From the NCBI GenBank assembly GCA_043421945.1, contig JBHOGO010000044.1, forward strand, positions 1 to 36,651: a DNA stretch of 36,651 bases. Reading direction: 5' to 3'. Positions 1 through 9,300 of the stretch are shown here, piece by piece. The notes beneath the pieces were generated by a model, which saw only the letters and a program-made list of their open reading frames with translations, had not been told where the DNA came from and searched no databases. Position numbers and translations under genes: made by a program. Origin of the DNA: Thaumasiovibrio sp043421945 (lineage in GTDB: Bacteria > Pseudomonadota > Gammaproteobacteria > Enterobacterales > Vibrionaceae). Within the stretch, counting starts at the first letter, position 1; each line of letters starts with the position of its first letter.

Positions 1-72
1 GCTGGCTCACTGGCGTCTCGAATAAATGATAATTTTCAGGTGCTCAAACACGCATCTTCAAGTTAATTGGGT
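1..72. other. Unidentified sequence joined to the broken channel gene
   Basis: This stretch replaces the pore-coding part of the neighbouring channel gene. Its abrupt junction at about position 70-75 suggests the end of an inserted element or a deletion or rearrangement joint. I cannot name the element, because the window begins here and no inverted repeat partner is visible. Confidence 0.35.
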
Positions 73-639
73 ATATATACTTTGTGGAATACTGGTGAAT
101 CCATTCTTAGGCCCTTCAATAATAAAAATAAGGGAACCAAAAATGGTGACGAGTATGGCGACAGTACTGAAAAATATGAGTATTTTTCGACGAGACATCA
201 ATAGTGATCGTAACAAAATATTGGAGTCTTGAAGGTATCTGACAAGCTTGAGAACTCTAAAAATCCGCATGACTCTCAATAGCCTGATCATCGCCATGAA
301 CGATGCTGAAGGAAATAATAAAGCGACGTAAATAGGTAAAATGGCGAGCAGATCGACCACACCATAAAAGCTCTTTGCATAGGCTTTTGGTTTTGGTGAG
401 CAATAAAGCCGAAGTAAATATTCCGAAGTGAAAATCAGCGAAAAAAATAGCTCCATTAAGCGAGTTATTGGTCGCCACGGACTACCTTCAGGTAGTGTTG
501 AGTCGATCATAAGAATGGAGAGTGACGTAATGATCGAAATAATGAGTGCGAGATCAAACAAACGTCCAGCACGAGTGTGTGTACCAAATATGATGATATA
601 GAGGCGATGTTTCAATGGATTATTAAGATGCTCTGACAT
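58..639 (-). pseudogene. Truncated voltage-gated ion channel (K+ channel type), pore missing
   Basis: This is the N-terminal part of a voltage-gated ion channel of the bacterial Kv type. Visible are a cytoplasmic start, transmembrane helices S1 to S5, and an S4 voltage sensor rich in regularly spaced arginines (MIRLLRVMRIFRVLKLVRY). In this family the text after GFTSIPQSIY should run into the pore helix and the TVGYGD selectivity filter. Here the match ends at the Tyr codon near position 73, and four unrelated codons lead to a stop. About 193 residues remain where such channels have roughly 270-300. The start at 639 (Met-Ser-Glu-His-Leu) is preferred over the upstream ATG at 765 because that longer frame crosses a terminator hairpin at 682-707. 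Without the filter it cannot conduct, so I treat it as a broken gene. The DNA at 1-72 is foreign to the gene and its origin is unknown. Confidence 0.8.
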
Positions 640-676
640 GGGGAGTTTAAGGCTCAAACATTGGAGTTTAAAGAAG

Positions 677-707
677 AAAAACGCCAATTCAGTATATTGA
701 ATTGGCG
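677..707 (-). terminator. Rho-independent terminator of the zinc-ribbon gene
   Basis: A perfect 10-bp stem (CGCCAATTCA at 682-691, TGAATTGGCG at 698-707) has a 6-nt loop. On the minus strand it is followed directly by TTTTT. It lies 85 bp downstream of the zinc-ribbon gene and upstream of the channel gene, so it separates their transcription. Confidence 0.85.
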
Positions 708-792
708 TACAAGATGATAGCCCATAAAATGGCGGTGATGAAAGTGGCAACCACTTGATGATCATGGCAAGGTGGTCGTTATAAGGAAATAG

Positions 793-996
793 TTATCTTA
801 TTGCATCCATCACCATTGGAACAAGCACTTGCCAAACTGCGGCAGCGGCAAGGCCGAGAATAACCAACCATATTAGTCGTCCAATCCACGCATTTCGGGT
901 GTGATAACGTGATGGGTCAGGCTCGCCACAACCAGGGCAAGTATGGGCGCGCTTTGAAACGTCTTTTTCACAAACTGGGCATGCTACGAGTGGCAT
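793..996 (-). CDS. Small zinc-ribbon membrane protein
   Basis: The 67-residue product begins with a compact zinc ribbon: CPVC at residues 6-9 and CPGC at 20-23 supply the four cysteines. One hydrophobic helix (IGRLIWLVILGLAAAAVWQV, residues ~38-57) follows. It is probably an inner-membrane protein with a cytosolic metal-binding head. Its partner and function are unknown. An AGGAG-type ribosome site lies upstream of the ATG at 996. A terminator at 682-707 ends the unit, so the gene appears to be monocistronic. Confidence 0.75.
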   Translation of the reverse strand: MPLVACPVCEKDVSKRAHTCPGCGEPDPSRYHTRNAWIGRLIWLVILGLAAAAVWQVLVPMVMDAIR

Positions 997-1408
997 CCGT
1001 GTACTCCGTTACTCCTTTAACATTGTGTGTTAAAGATACTATGGCTCCCAATTTAGGTCTAGTCGTTAGGGTGTCTTTATAGGCAACTATGAGTTCAGCG
1101 GAGGGCTAAACTTATTGATGACTTCTTTACTGTGCGTTTATGGCGATTGGATCAGCAGCGTATATTGGAAAGGGTAGAGCATCAATTGGGTATGACTCAG
1201 TCGTCATTGTTAACAAAATCTAAAAACTGATTAGTGCTTTCTCTCTATTATCTTTTTTGTATTTAGCCTTACACTTACCAACAGATGTTAATTAGGTTTC
1301 GTATGGCAGCCAAAATAGGCTGGTGGAAGTCTGCATTCCATCAACACACATAAGTCTGTTGTGTACGTGCAATAGGTCATGTCTAAACGCTTTGAAGGAA
1401 ATCGAGTG
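997..1408. other. Intergenic region with a small inverted repeat and a possible gene remnant
   Basis: About 410 bases lie between the divergent zinc-ribbon and dehydrogenase genes. An inverted repeat TTTAACA-ttgtg-TGTTAAA at 1016-1034 overlaps the upstream side of the zinc-ribbon gene and could be an operator. A start-less open stretch at 1093-1230 reads like real protein (…RVEHQLGMTQSSLLTK…) and ends at a stop. It may be the tail of a decayed regulatory gene, but I cannot assign a family. Nothing else was recognised. Confidence 0.4.
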
Positions 1409-2245
1409 ATGCAAAAAACAATTTTAGTGACGGGTTCAACAGACGGTATTGGGTTTGAGACTGCAAAAATGTTAGTTGAAGGTGGGCATCATGTCATTGT
1501 CCATGGCCGCAATGTCGAGAAGGTTGCAGATGTTGAACAAACGTTGCTTTCACTGATGGAAGAGAATAGCGCGCAGAGTCAACGTACAGACAACGTCCAA
1601 ATCGAGACTATCGTCGCGGATTTATCTTCAATAGCTGCCGTAGATAGGATGGTTTCTGAATTGAAGACTCGATTTGAATATTTAGATGTCGTTATCAATA
1701 ACGCAGGGATCTACAGCACAGCACATCCACAAACCGCTGATGGTTTTGATGTGCGCCTCGTGGTAAACACGTTTGCGCCGTACCGGTTAACAAAAGGCTT
1801 AATGCCATTGCTAAGGGCGGGTGGACGAATCGTTAATTTATCTTCAGCGGCACAGGCCCCCGTCAATTTACAAGCCATTGCTGGGCAAGCCAAGCTTTCA
1901 GATGGTGAAGCGTATGCGCAGAGTAAGCTTGCATTGACGATGTGGTCGCGCGCTATCGGGCTTGAAGCGAAGAATGAAGATACCGTGGTTGTCTCTGTGA
2001 ATCCAAAGTCATTACTTGGCAGTAAGATGGTGAAAGAAGCTTATGGTATTCCAGGGAGTGATTTAAGTGTCGGGGCGGATATTCTTGTGCGCGCTGCTCT
2101 TTCCGATGAGTTCTCTCAAGCTTACGGGCAATATTATGATAATGATATTGGCGCTTTTGCTTCACCACACTCTGATGCGCTCAACGCGGAAAAAGTGCAG
2201 CGAGTAGTCCATGCCATCGATGAAATCATTGACACACTCAGCTAA
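1409..2245 (+). CDS. Short-chain dehydrogenase/reductase (SDR family)
   Basis: This is a 278-residue classical SDR oxidoreductase using NAD(P)H on an unknown carbonyl or alcohol substrate. The Rossmann glycine motif TGSTDGIG is at residues 8-15, NNAG at 97-100, a catalytic serine in NLSSAA near 145, and the YxxxK pair is Tyr169/Lys173. The start at 1409 (MQKTILVTG) is chosen over the ATG at 1379 because AAGGAA sits eight bases before it and SDR proteins usually begin just ahead of the glycine motif. It is a single gene, convergent with the helicase gene. No neighbour reveals its substrate. Confidence 0.85.
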   Translation: MQKTILVTGSTDGIGFETAKMLVEGGHHVIVHGRNVEKVADVEQTLLSLMEENSAQSQRTDNVQIETIVADLSSIAAVDRMVSELKTRFEYLDVVINNAGIYSTAHPQTADGFDVRLVVNTFAPYRLTKGLMPLLRAGGRIVNLSSAAQAPVNLQAIAGQAKLSDGEAYAQSKLALTMWSRAIGLEAKNEDTVVVSVNPKSLLGSKMVKEAYGIPGSDLSVGADILVRAALSDEFSQAYGQYYDNDIGAFASPHSDALNAEKVQRVVHAIDEIIDTLS

Positions 2246-2303
2246 GCACTTTGACGTTCACTTCGTTATTTCTAGGTACGGGAAAAATCGCAAAGCAGTG
2301 GTG

Positions 2304-4223
2304 CTAAGCATTTCGCCACTGTTTTACACTTTCTAAGGTTGTTCGATAAGGAAAGTCGGCCATTTGCGCAAATCCGGCCATTTTTCGAGCCTTCACCTGT
2401 GTTATTAACGGGCTAGTAATACCGCAGAGATAACGTGCAATCATTGTGTCACTGACAACACCATTCACAGCAGCAACAAACGGTTCGCACCACAGTGTCA
2501 TTGTTTGGTGGTCAGGAGCTTCTGCACGTTGAATCGTGGGTAGTGTTGCGACTGTGCCAGCACACACACTGCAATGCCCACACCCGTCAGGTCGACGAGT
2601 CGATTGAGTATCACCAAAATAGTCCGCTAGTTGGTATGATAAGCATTGTGATGACTCAAAAATAGCGAGCATTTCATCAATGCGATTGATCGCAGCAGTC
2701 TCTTTGGTCTTACTCAGTGTATAGAGTTTCTCAGCCATTGCTTCGCGGTCAAAGTCTGGCACCTTCACATGATAGACATCCGTCATCTGTTTAGCTTCTA
2801 GCGTTATTAAGCCTTGTTGCTCAAAGTAGTTTAGTGCCTGCAGTGCACGTTTTCTCTCGCCACGGCTTACTTGCCACAGAAGATCAAAATCGACTTGGTG
2901 CCATGTGCGCGCTTTGGGTGAGGCTTGGAAAATCTGTTCGACGAACAGGCGTCTTTCACCTTCAAAACGGCTAATAATCGCACCAGGATCTTGGTGTGTT
3001 TTAAAACGGTATTCAGCATAGTAGCTAAACCCAGTCTCAATGATGCCTTCCATCTCTAAGTAAACAAGCAAGGTTTTCAATGCAAGCTGACGAATATTGG
3101 TATCGTTTGAAAGCTGTAATAGTTTTACGTGCCAATCTTGGGCAGGAATAGCATTGAGCAGTGCTTCAATAGAGTGCTTTTCAGGGGTGTCACCAAATAC
3201 AAAGTTCTCTAGTACGGTGACACCGTCACGTTCAGCAAGAACGGTACAGGTTGAGGGCTGCCCGTCACGCCCAGCACGACCAATCTCTTGGCTATAGTTT
3301 TCAATCGATTTAGGCAGATCGAAGTGAATCACGCGGCGAATATTGGATTTATCTACGCCCATCCCAAAGGCAATCGTCGCCACGACACAGTCAATGTCGC
3401 CACGCATAAATTGGTCTTGAATATACTCTCTTTGCGGCGCTTCCATACCAGCATGGTAGCTTGCTGAATTAATTCCCATTCCTTGTAAGTAACCAGCCGT
3501 CTGCTCGGCAGTATGCTGCAAGGTGGTATAGATAATTGTGGGTTGGTTTGCGTCTTGGTTGACAATCTCTGCCAGTTTTTCACGTTTATCTGTACCACTT
3601 GGAACGACGTTTAAGGTGAGGTTCTCACGATAAAAGCCTGTCAGGATGACATCTTCGTTGGCGATATTAAACTTTGCTTTCATATCGTCGATAACCGCAG
3701 GGGTCGCCGTTGCTGTTAACAGCAAGACTTGAGGAATATTAAACATCTCCCGATAGTGGGGGAGTTTCAAATAGTCAGGTCTAAAGTTGTGGCCCCATTC
3801 CGAGATACAGTGGGCTTCGTCAACAACGAGCATTGAAATGGGAACACTAGAGATGGTTTCACGAAAGCGTTCGTTTTTCAGCCTTTCGACCGAAATCATT
3901 AAAATACGGATAGTGCCGTTCTTAATTCCATTGATCACTTCTTTCGTTTGTTCCGGTGTTTGCGTTGAATCAAGGGTTGCAGCTGCAATTCCCCTGCTGT
4001 GTAGAAACGCCAATTGATCTTTCATGAGTGCCAATAACGGCGAAATGACTAAGGTGAGGTGCGGTAAGTGTAGGGCTGGTAATTGATAGCAGAGCGATTT
4101 GCCTGACCCTGTAGGGAAGATGGCGGCACATGAGCGATGATCGAGTACCTTATCGATAACATCTTGTTGGCCTTGTCGTAATTGCGTAAAGCCAAATACA
4201 TCATAAAGGGTTTGCTCGATCAT
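2304..4223 (-). CDS. RecQ-family ATP-dependent DNA helicase
   Basis: This is a 3'-5' superfamily 2 DNA helicase of RecQ type, 639 residues, for recombination and replication-fork repair. In order it has the RecQ N-terminal motif (FGFTQLRQGQ, ~10-19), Walker A PTGSGKS (~37-43), the DEAH box (135-138), the RecQ motif EIGRAGRDGQ, and a four-cysteine zinc subdomain with one Cys in SSQC and three in DGCGHCSVC. The C-terminal segment after the zinc site does not look like an HRDC domain, unlike E. coli RecQ. It could therefore be the second RecQ paralogue that vibrios often carry, and I leave the symbol blank. The ATG at 4223 is preceded by an AAGAG ribosome site. A 6-bp stem (2296-2321) beside the stop may be a weak terminator. 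Confidence 0.9.
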   Translation of the reverse strand: MIEQTLYDVFGFTQLRQGQQDVIDKVLDHRSCAAIFPTGSGKSLCYQLPALHLPHLTLVISPLLALMKDQLAFLHSRGIAAATLDSTQTPEQTKEVINGIKNGTIRILMISVERLKNERFRETISSVPISMLVVDEAHCISEWGHNFRPDYLKLPHYREMFNIPQVLLLTATATPAVIDDMKAKFNIANEDVILTGFYRENLTLNVVPSGTDKREKLAEIVNQDANQPTIIYTTLQHTAEQTAGYLQGMGINSASYHAGMEAPQREYIQDQFMRGDIDCVVATIAFGMGVDKSNIRRVIHFDLPKSIENYSQEIGRAGRDGQPSTCTVLAERDGVTVLENFVFGDTPEKHSIEALLNAIPAQDWHVKLLQLSNDTNIRQLALKTLLVYLEMEGIIETGFSYYAEYRFKTHQDPGAIISRFEGERRLFVEQIFQASPKARTWHQVDFDLLWQVSRGERKRALQALNYFEQQGLITLEAKQMTDVYHVKVPDFDREAMAEKLYTLSKTKETAAINRIDEMLAIFESSQCLSYQLADYFGDTQSTRRPDGCGHCSVCAGTVATLPTIQRAEAPDHQTMTLWCEPFVAAVNGVVSDTMIARYLCGITSPLITQVKARKMAGFAQMADFPYRTTLESVKQWRNA

Positions 4224-4310
4224 GGGTCACTCTTGGTTTATATCAATGATAATCCGAGAGTTTAGCATCATGTGCTCGCTAGTGTAACGCTGCTGCCGAC
4301 ACGGCGTGAA

Positions 4311-5732
4311 TTATTCAATCAACTCGATGTCGACAATTTTCGAGCGGTTCATGACAATTTTCCATCGTTGAATGACAGGTTGGTCATCACCGTCAATGGT
4401 GCGGGTGATGAGATTGATCAGGTGCCGCTTTTCAACGGACTCTTTCACAACTTGGTCATCCTTTAAGCGATAAATACGTTGAGAACCTTTTTCCATTAAT
4501 CTCGCAAAGACACGCATATCAAACATTAAGGCTTCACGGGTTTGTTCGTAGCCACTTAAAAATTTGGTTGTGTGTAACGCTGATTCGCTTTTGTAATGGA
4601 CAACAAACTCTTCTCGTTGAGAGACTTTTCCACGACGAGCAACCTGAATCGCTTTATCCAGCTGGTTGTAGTTTAGGTATTCTAACCATTCCAACTTTTT
4701 ACCGACTTGATGAGAGGAAGTGCTGTCAGAAAATGTTTTACGCCATTTTGGTCTTCCTTTACGGATCCAGCGCCATAGGGCATTTTTCAAATCATCTTTA
4801 AACACTTCACGGATAGCGTATATCGCAGATAATGTGACGATTAAGAGTGCGGTAACATCTTTGAGAAACCACTGCGCTTGCAAGATCATGTAAGAGACAA
4901 ACAACATGACAATGGCAGTGGCGCTACCTTTAACAACTTTGTTCATGGTGCCGCCTAGTTCGACGGTACTTTCTCGCAACGTGACGGGATATTCAATCAA
5001 GCGTCTGAGGAGGCGCATTTTGTTAGACATACGCGTTGGATCACGACGCGCATGGCGTGAGTTGTATTTACGCTCTTCACGATATGCTTTCTCTGCTTGG
5101 GCGGTTTCTAATAGCTGCTGTTTGGTTTCGGCATACATGTCGCCTCTGGGTAAATGGGCGATTAAACCAAGAAATTGTTGTTCAGTGATCCAAGAGAGAT
5201 AGTTATCGATATTCTCAAAGTATTTGAGTAGTTTTTTGTCCGTCGGGATAGTACGGCGTAATTTTCTCAAAATACTTTCGGCAAGTAATTTTGCATCGAT
5301 CACCGCATCCCAATACTCATTGGCTTCATACGCTTCATCAAGCATGCTGTCTGCTTCTTCATCATCAGCGCGTTTTTTATCAACAAAAGGGTGATGTAAA
5401 AGCCCGTCAGCGGTTTTTTCTAGCGCTAATACATATTGGTAAGCATAAAGACTGAGGCTTAATCGGTACTGCTCAGAGGATAACTTTCCACGACTGGCTA
5501 GGCGGCTATGTACCAATGGAAGAAGGTTTTTGTCGCTGTAATAGGTATGTTTGCTATGTATGGCGTTGTGGTAAAACTCGTCCTCAGAGAGGATATGCGC
5601 ACTTAAATCGAGTTCGCCAGGTACGAATAGGAATACATCCAACTGACGGTCTTTCGCTTCGCTTTGAACATGAGTTAATCTTAAGTTCATGCCATCACGT
5701 TTTTCTACGGTTATCACTAAGTTAACGCCCAC
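4311..5732 (-). CDS. Hypothetical membrane protein with two transmembrane helices
   Basis: I do not recognise this 473-residue protein. A soluble N-terminal half, charged and partly helical (VFLFVPGELDLSAHILSE, an acidic DDEEAD patch near 123-128), is followed by a basic region. Two hydrophobic helices (around residues 272-292 and 296-312) come next, then a C-terminal basic soluble domain. That topology puts both ends on the same, probably cytoplasmic, side. The start is uncertain: the open frame begins with GTG at 5732, while an ATG at 5690 (MNLRLTHVQ) and a GTG between them are alternatives. An AAGGTGG motif overlaps the first GTG. A degenerate copy of codons ~85-120 lies at 12398-12503, so a paralogue once existed in this genome. 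Confidence 0.75.
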   Translation of the reverse strand: MGVNLVITVEKRDGMNLRLTHVQSEAKDRQLDVFLFVPGELDLSAHILSEDEFYHNAIHSKHTYYSDKNLLPLVHSRLASRGKLSSEQYRLSLSLYAYQYVLALEKTADGLLHHPFVDKKRADDEEADSMLDEAYEANEYWDAVIDAKLLAESILRKLRRTIPTDKKLLKYFENIDNYLSWITEQQFLGLIAHLPRGDMYAETKQQLLETAQAEKAYREERKYNSRHARRDPTRMSNKMRLLRRLIEYPVTLRESTVELGGTMNKVVKGSATAIVMLFVSYMILQAQWFLKDVTALLIVTLSAIYAIREVFKDDLKNALWRWIRKGRPKWRKTFSDSTSSHQVGKKLEWLEYLNYNQLDKAIQVARRGKVSQREEFVVHYKSESALHTTKFLSGYEQTREALMFDMRVFARLMEKGSQRIYRLKDDQVVKESVEKRHLINLITRTIDGDDQPVIQRWKIVMNRSKIVDIELIE

Positions 5733-6354
5733 CTTGATCGTGTGTTTCTTGAACGATTAAATGCGTACACCGCAATAGTAGTTCATTCTCTGGTATTGCA
5801 GACATAATAAGTGAGATATTGGTAAATGCTACTAGTGTTTCACTTTTATGACAAAAAATTGCAGCGGGGGAAAGTGTCAGCATAGCCTGGGCGACGAATG
5901 TACAGTTTTAAAGAGTAAAGGTTGGAGGAATAAATTTTTTAGTTTGAATGTTATCCATATTCGTTTAATTAATGATTACCTAGACCGATTAATGTTATTC
6001 CATAAATCACATTAGATGATGGTAATGAAATAGTTGTGAGTGAGTAAGATATTACTTTTCTTTGTTGATTTATGTTAATAGATTATTGGTAGCTGGTTTT
6101 AATGCTCTATGATTAATGAGTTGGGTGTTTGTTTAGTGTTATTTATCTGGTCGCTGGAAGGGTGTAATTTATATAAGGTGCTTAGTCCATTTGTTGTATC
6201 CATTTCCTGTATCCATTGTTGCGGTGTGTTTTTATAAGTAGTGTTAACATATAAGTGGGGGTTTATCCCCTGTTACCATTTTTATTTGAACTCCCTTCCA
6301 AATATAATATAGAATTACATTTGAATCATAATATAAAATTCAGATGGATTAGGT
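5733..6354. other. AT-rich divergent intergenic region
   Basis: These 620 bases separate a minus-strand membrane protein gene from the plus-strand giant lipoprotein gene, so they must hold both promoters. I see a direct repeat of TGTATCCATT at 6195-6204 and 6208-6217 (13-bp period) and a small GGGG-TTTAT-CCCC hairpin near 6257-6270. No open frame or RNA gene was found. The long AT-rich leader before the lipoprotein gene is a candidate regulatory zone. Confidence 0.4.
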
Positions 6355-9300
6355 ATGAATTATAGATGGACGATATTACCTCTTGCTCTCGCAATCGTTG
6401 GTTGTGATGATAAAAGGGATGAAGAAACCGCTCCAAATTTTAGAGAGTTCACGGTAAGTGGCGAAGTATTTGGCCAAAGACATAATCAGGGTAATATTGA
6501 TATTTATGCTGGTGAGCAATTATTAGGCTCTGTAGATATTGACCAATCAGGGCAGTACTCAATGCCTGTTTCTATCAATGACTCAATATATAATCATGTT
6601 AGAAATGAAGGCGTGTACCTTATTTCAAGAGATGCATCTATTCAATTGGCAAGCTATTTAGGGCTGACTTTACAGGATGCAGTGAATTCTCGTCATATAT
6701 CGAGCAATTTGTCTTCTCTTTCGACATCTCAATATGTCGTTGCCGATATCAATAATGATGGAAAAATTAGTGCAGATGAATGGCAGCTATTCTCTCAACA
6801 TAGCCAATCTGACACAATGAATAAATCAATTTTACAGTATAGTGCGTCTTTGCAGACAGTGCTTGAAGGTAATGCTGCTACAGGTAGTTCAGGCTCTTTG
6901 CAGTGGCTAACTGATTTGAAGAGTGCAAATAAGTGGAATCCGTGGTTTGCTGCCAATAAAGTCGCGTTAGAGGAAGCGTGGGAGCTACTGTTTGTTGACC
7001 CACTAGCAACTGAAGCAAATGATGTTCTGGAACTTGGAACGGGCATTATAGACGATTGGTATGGGGAATATAACGCTGTTATTAGTGACAAAGAGGCTCG
7101 TTGTGAACTTCTTATCGTCCCACCTTCTGATATTGATCCTCATAATGGCCGCGTAGGTGACCGCTGGGAATTATCAAGTGTCCTTACTGACCGTGTAACA
7201 GGTATCGAAATTACAGGGCAACAACCAATCTGGGGTTCAAACAACCCTTATGTTGCATCGATGTCTCCTAATGGGGTAGTAACCTTGAATGGTGCAGGCA
7301 GTGCATCTATTTCAGCGTCGTTCAATTATGAAGGCGATAGCTGTGCGGATACATTCCCGGTGACTGTTTTCGAACGTGACGAAGTGATTGAAATAGAAAG
7401 TATTCAGATTGGTACGCTACCAGCTGAAATTTCGATTGAAGAGTCAGTGCAATTGACGGCTAATGCCTTTTGGTCAAATGGCTCGGCATCAGATGTTTCG
7501 AACTTAGTTGAGTGGTCAGTAGAGCCTGAAGGGAGTGCATCTATTGATGGTCAGTGGTTAACAGCGATTAAGGCTGGCGAATTGATCATTGGCGCAACCT
7601 ATCAAGGTGAGAAAGATAACTCGATTATCACGGTTCGTGAAGAAGATATCTTGCCACCAGAGCTTGAATCACTGTCACTGAGCGGCTATGACGGCGCTAA
7701 GAAGCCAGGGCAAAGCTGGCACTTAACGGCGACGGGGCATTATGATGATGAGTCAGTGCGCGACCTTACTGAATCATCAGAGTGGAGCAGTTCAAATAAT
7801 AATATCGCAACAGTCAGTCACGGTATTGTTAATGCACTATCAGCAGGTGAAGCAGAAGTAACGGCTACTTTTGAAGGTGTAGCTCGTAGCCTCACGGTTG
7901 TTGTTGACGATGAAGATGTTATTGACCCAGAAATCGTTTCTATTCGCATAGTAGGTGATACTGACCCTAAGCAGGTGGGTGACCGCTGGCAGCTAACAGC
8001 AACAGCTTTGCTTGATAATGACCAAGAGCGTGATATTACAGGGCAAGCTAATTGGGTGACGAGTAATAGCAACGTTGTTATTGTTCATGAAGGTAGCGTC
8101 GAAGCCGTGGGTGAAGGTACTGCCATCATTTCTATTGCCTTAGAAGGTCAGTCTAATACAGCAACTATTACGGTTAACGCTTATGAAGCTGAACTTGTCG
8201 GTATTGAGCTAAATGCTGGTGAAACAGAATTATTTGTTGGTGATAGCGCGGTTTGGGGCGCAACAGCTACATTTGATGATGATTCAGAGTTAGATATTGC
8301 TCGTCAAGCTCATTGGGTATCAAGTGACAATAGTATTGCTAGCGTCTTAAACGGTATTGTTACAGCACACAGTGATGGTGATGTCACCATTACTGTAAGC
8401 TATGAAGGTAAGCAAGATAGCTCACCGATGTCTGTTGAAGCCGTTGTCGTGGAGTCGCTAACAATTGCTTCAGGCACAGATTCATTAATCGTTGGTGAGT
8501 CAACGGTATTTAATGCCATGGCAAGCTACAACAATGGTCACAGTGTCGATGTGTCACGTCGTGGACAGTGGCTATCAACGGATACAAACGTTGCATATGT
8601 GCTGTCTGGTGTTGTGAATACAGTCGGCGTGGGTAGTACCAATATTCGTTTTGAGCTAGATGACAAAGCAGTCTCAACAGCGTTAACGGTTGATACAGAT
8701 GAGCAACAACTAGAGAAACTAGCGATTAAAGGTGATACCAGTGTCATCGAGAAGAATCAGATGCGCCAAATACAGGCAACCGCTTCTTACGATAATGGTG
8801 ATGAGTTTGAAGTTATCGCACAATGGGAGTCTTCTAAACCTGATGTATTGAGTATTGATGCCGCAGGACGAATGACAGCTCATAATATTGGTGAGTCGAC
8901 GATTACCGCTACGTATCTTGATCAAAGTATTTCTGTTGATATCGAGGTCGAAACGGATGAAGCACAATTAACCAAGATTGAACTCATCGGTAATGTTGAT
9001 TATTTCCGTAAAGGGGATACACAGCAGCTGACAGCGATGGCACATTATGATCGCGGTGAAAGTCAGGACGTCACCACCAGCGTTGCTTGGCGTAGCACTA
9101 GTGATGACATTATCTCTGTTGAAAATGGTCTGATTGAAGGTATTGCGCCTGGTAACGCAAATATCATCATTACATGGGAAGGCATGAATGATGTACTAAG
9201 TGTATTAGTGAATCTACCAGATGTTGAAACAATGGAACCTGCCATTTTTGACAATGTAATGATCATGAAGGAAGGTGAAATTCATAACAATAAATTTACC

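Noticed and set aside
26..232. Plus-strand open frame over the channel fragment
   Set aside because: It lies antisense to a recognisable channel sequence and has no ribosome site or protein-like features.
2304..4223. Naming the helicase recQ outright
   Set aside because: It lacks a visible HRDC domain and vibrios often carry two RecQ-type proteins; the orthology cannot be settled from this window.
7100..9250. DNA-level tandem repeat or CRISPR-like array in the Ig-like gene
   Set aside because: The periodicity is at protein level (~85 residues); the DNA copies are well diverged.
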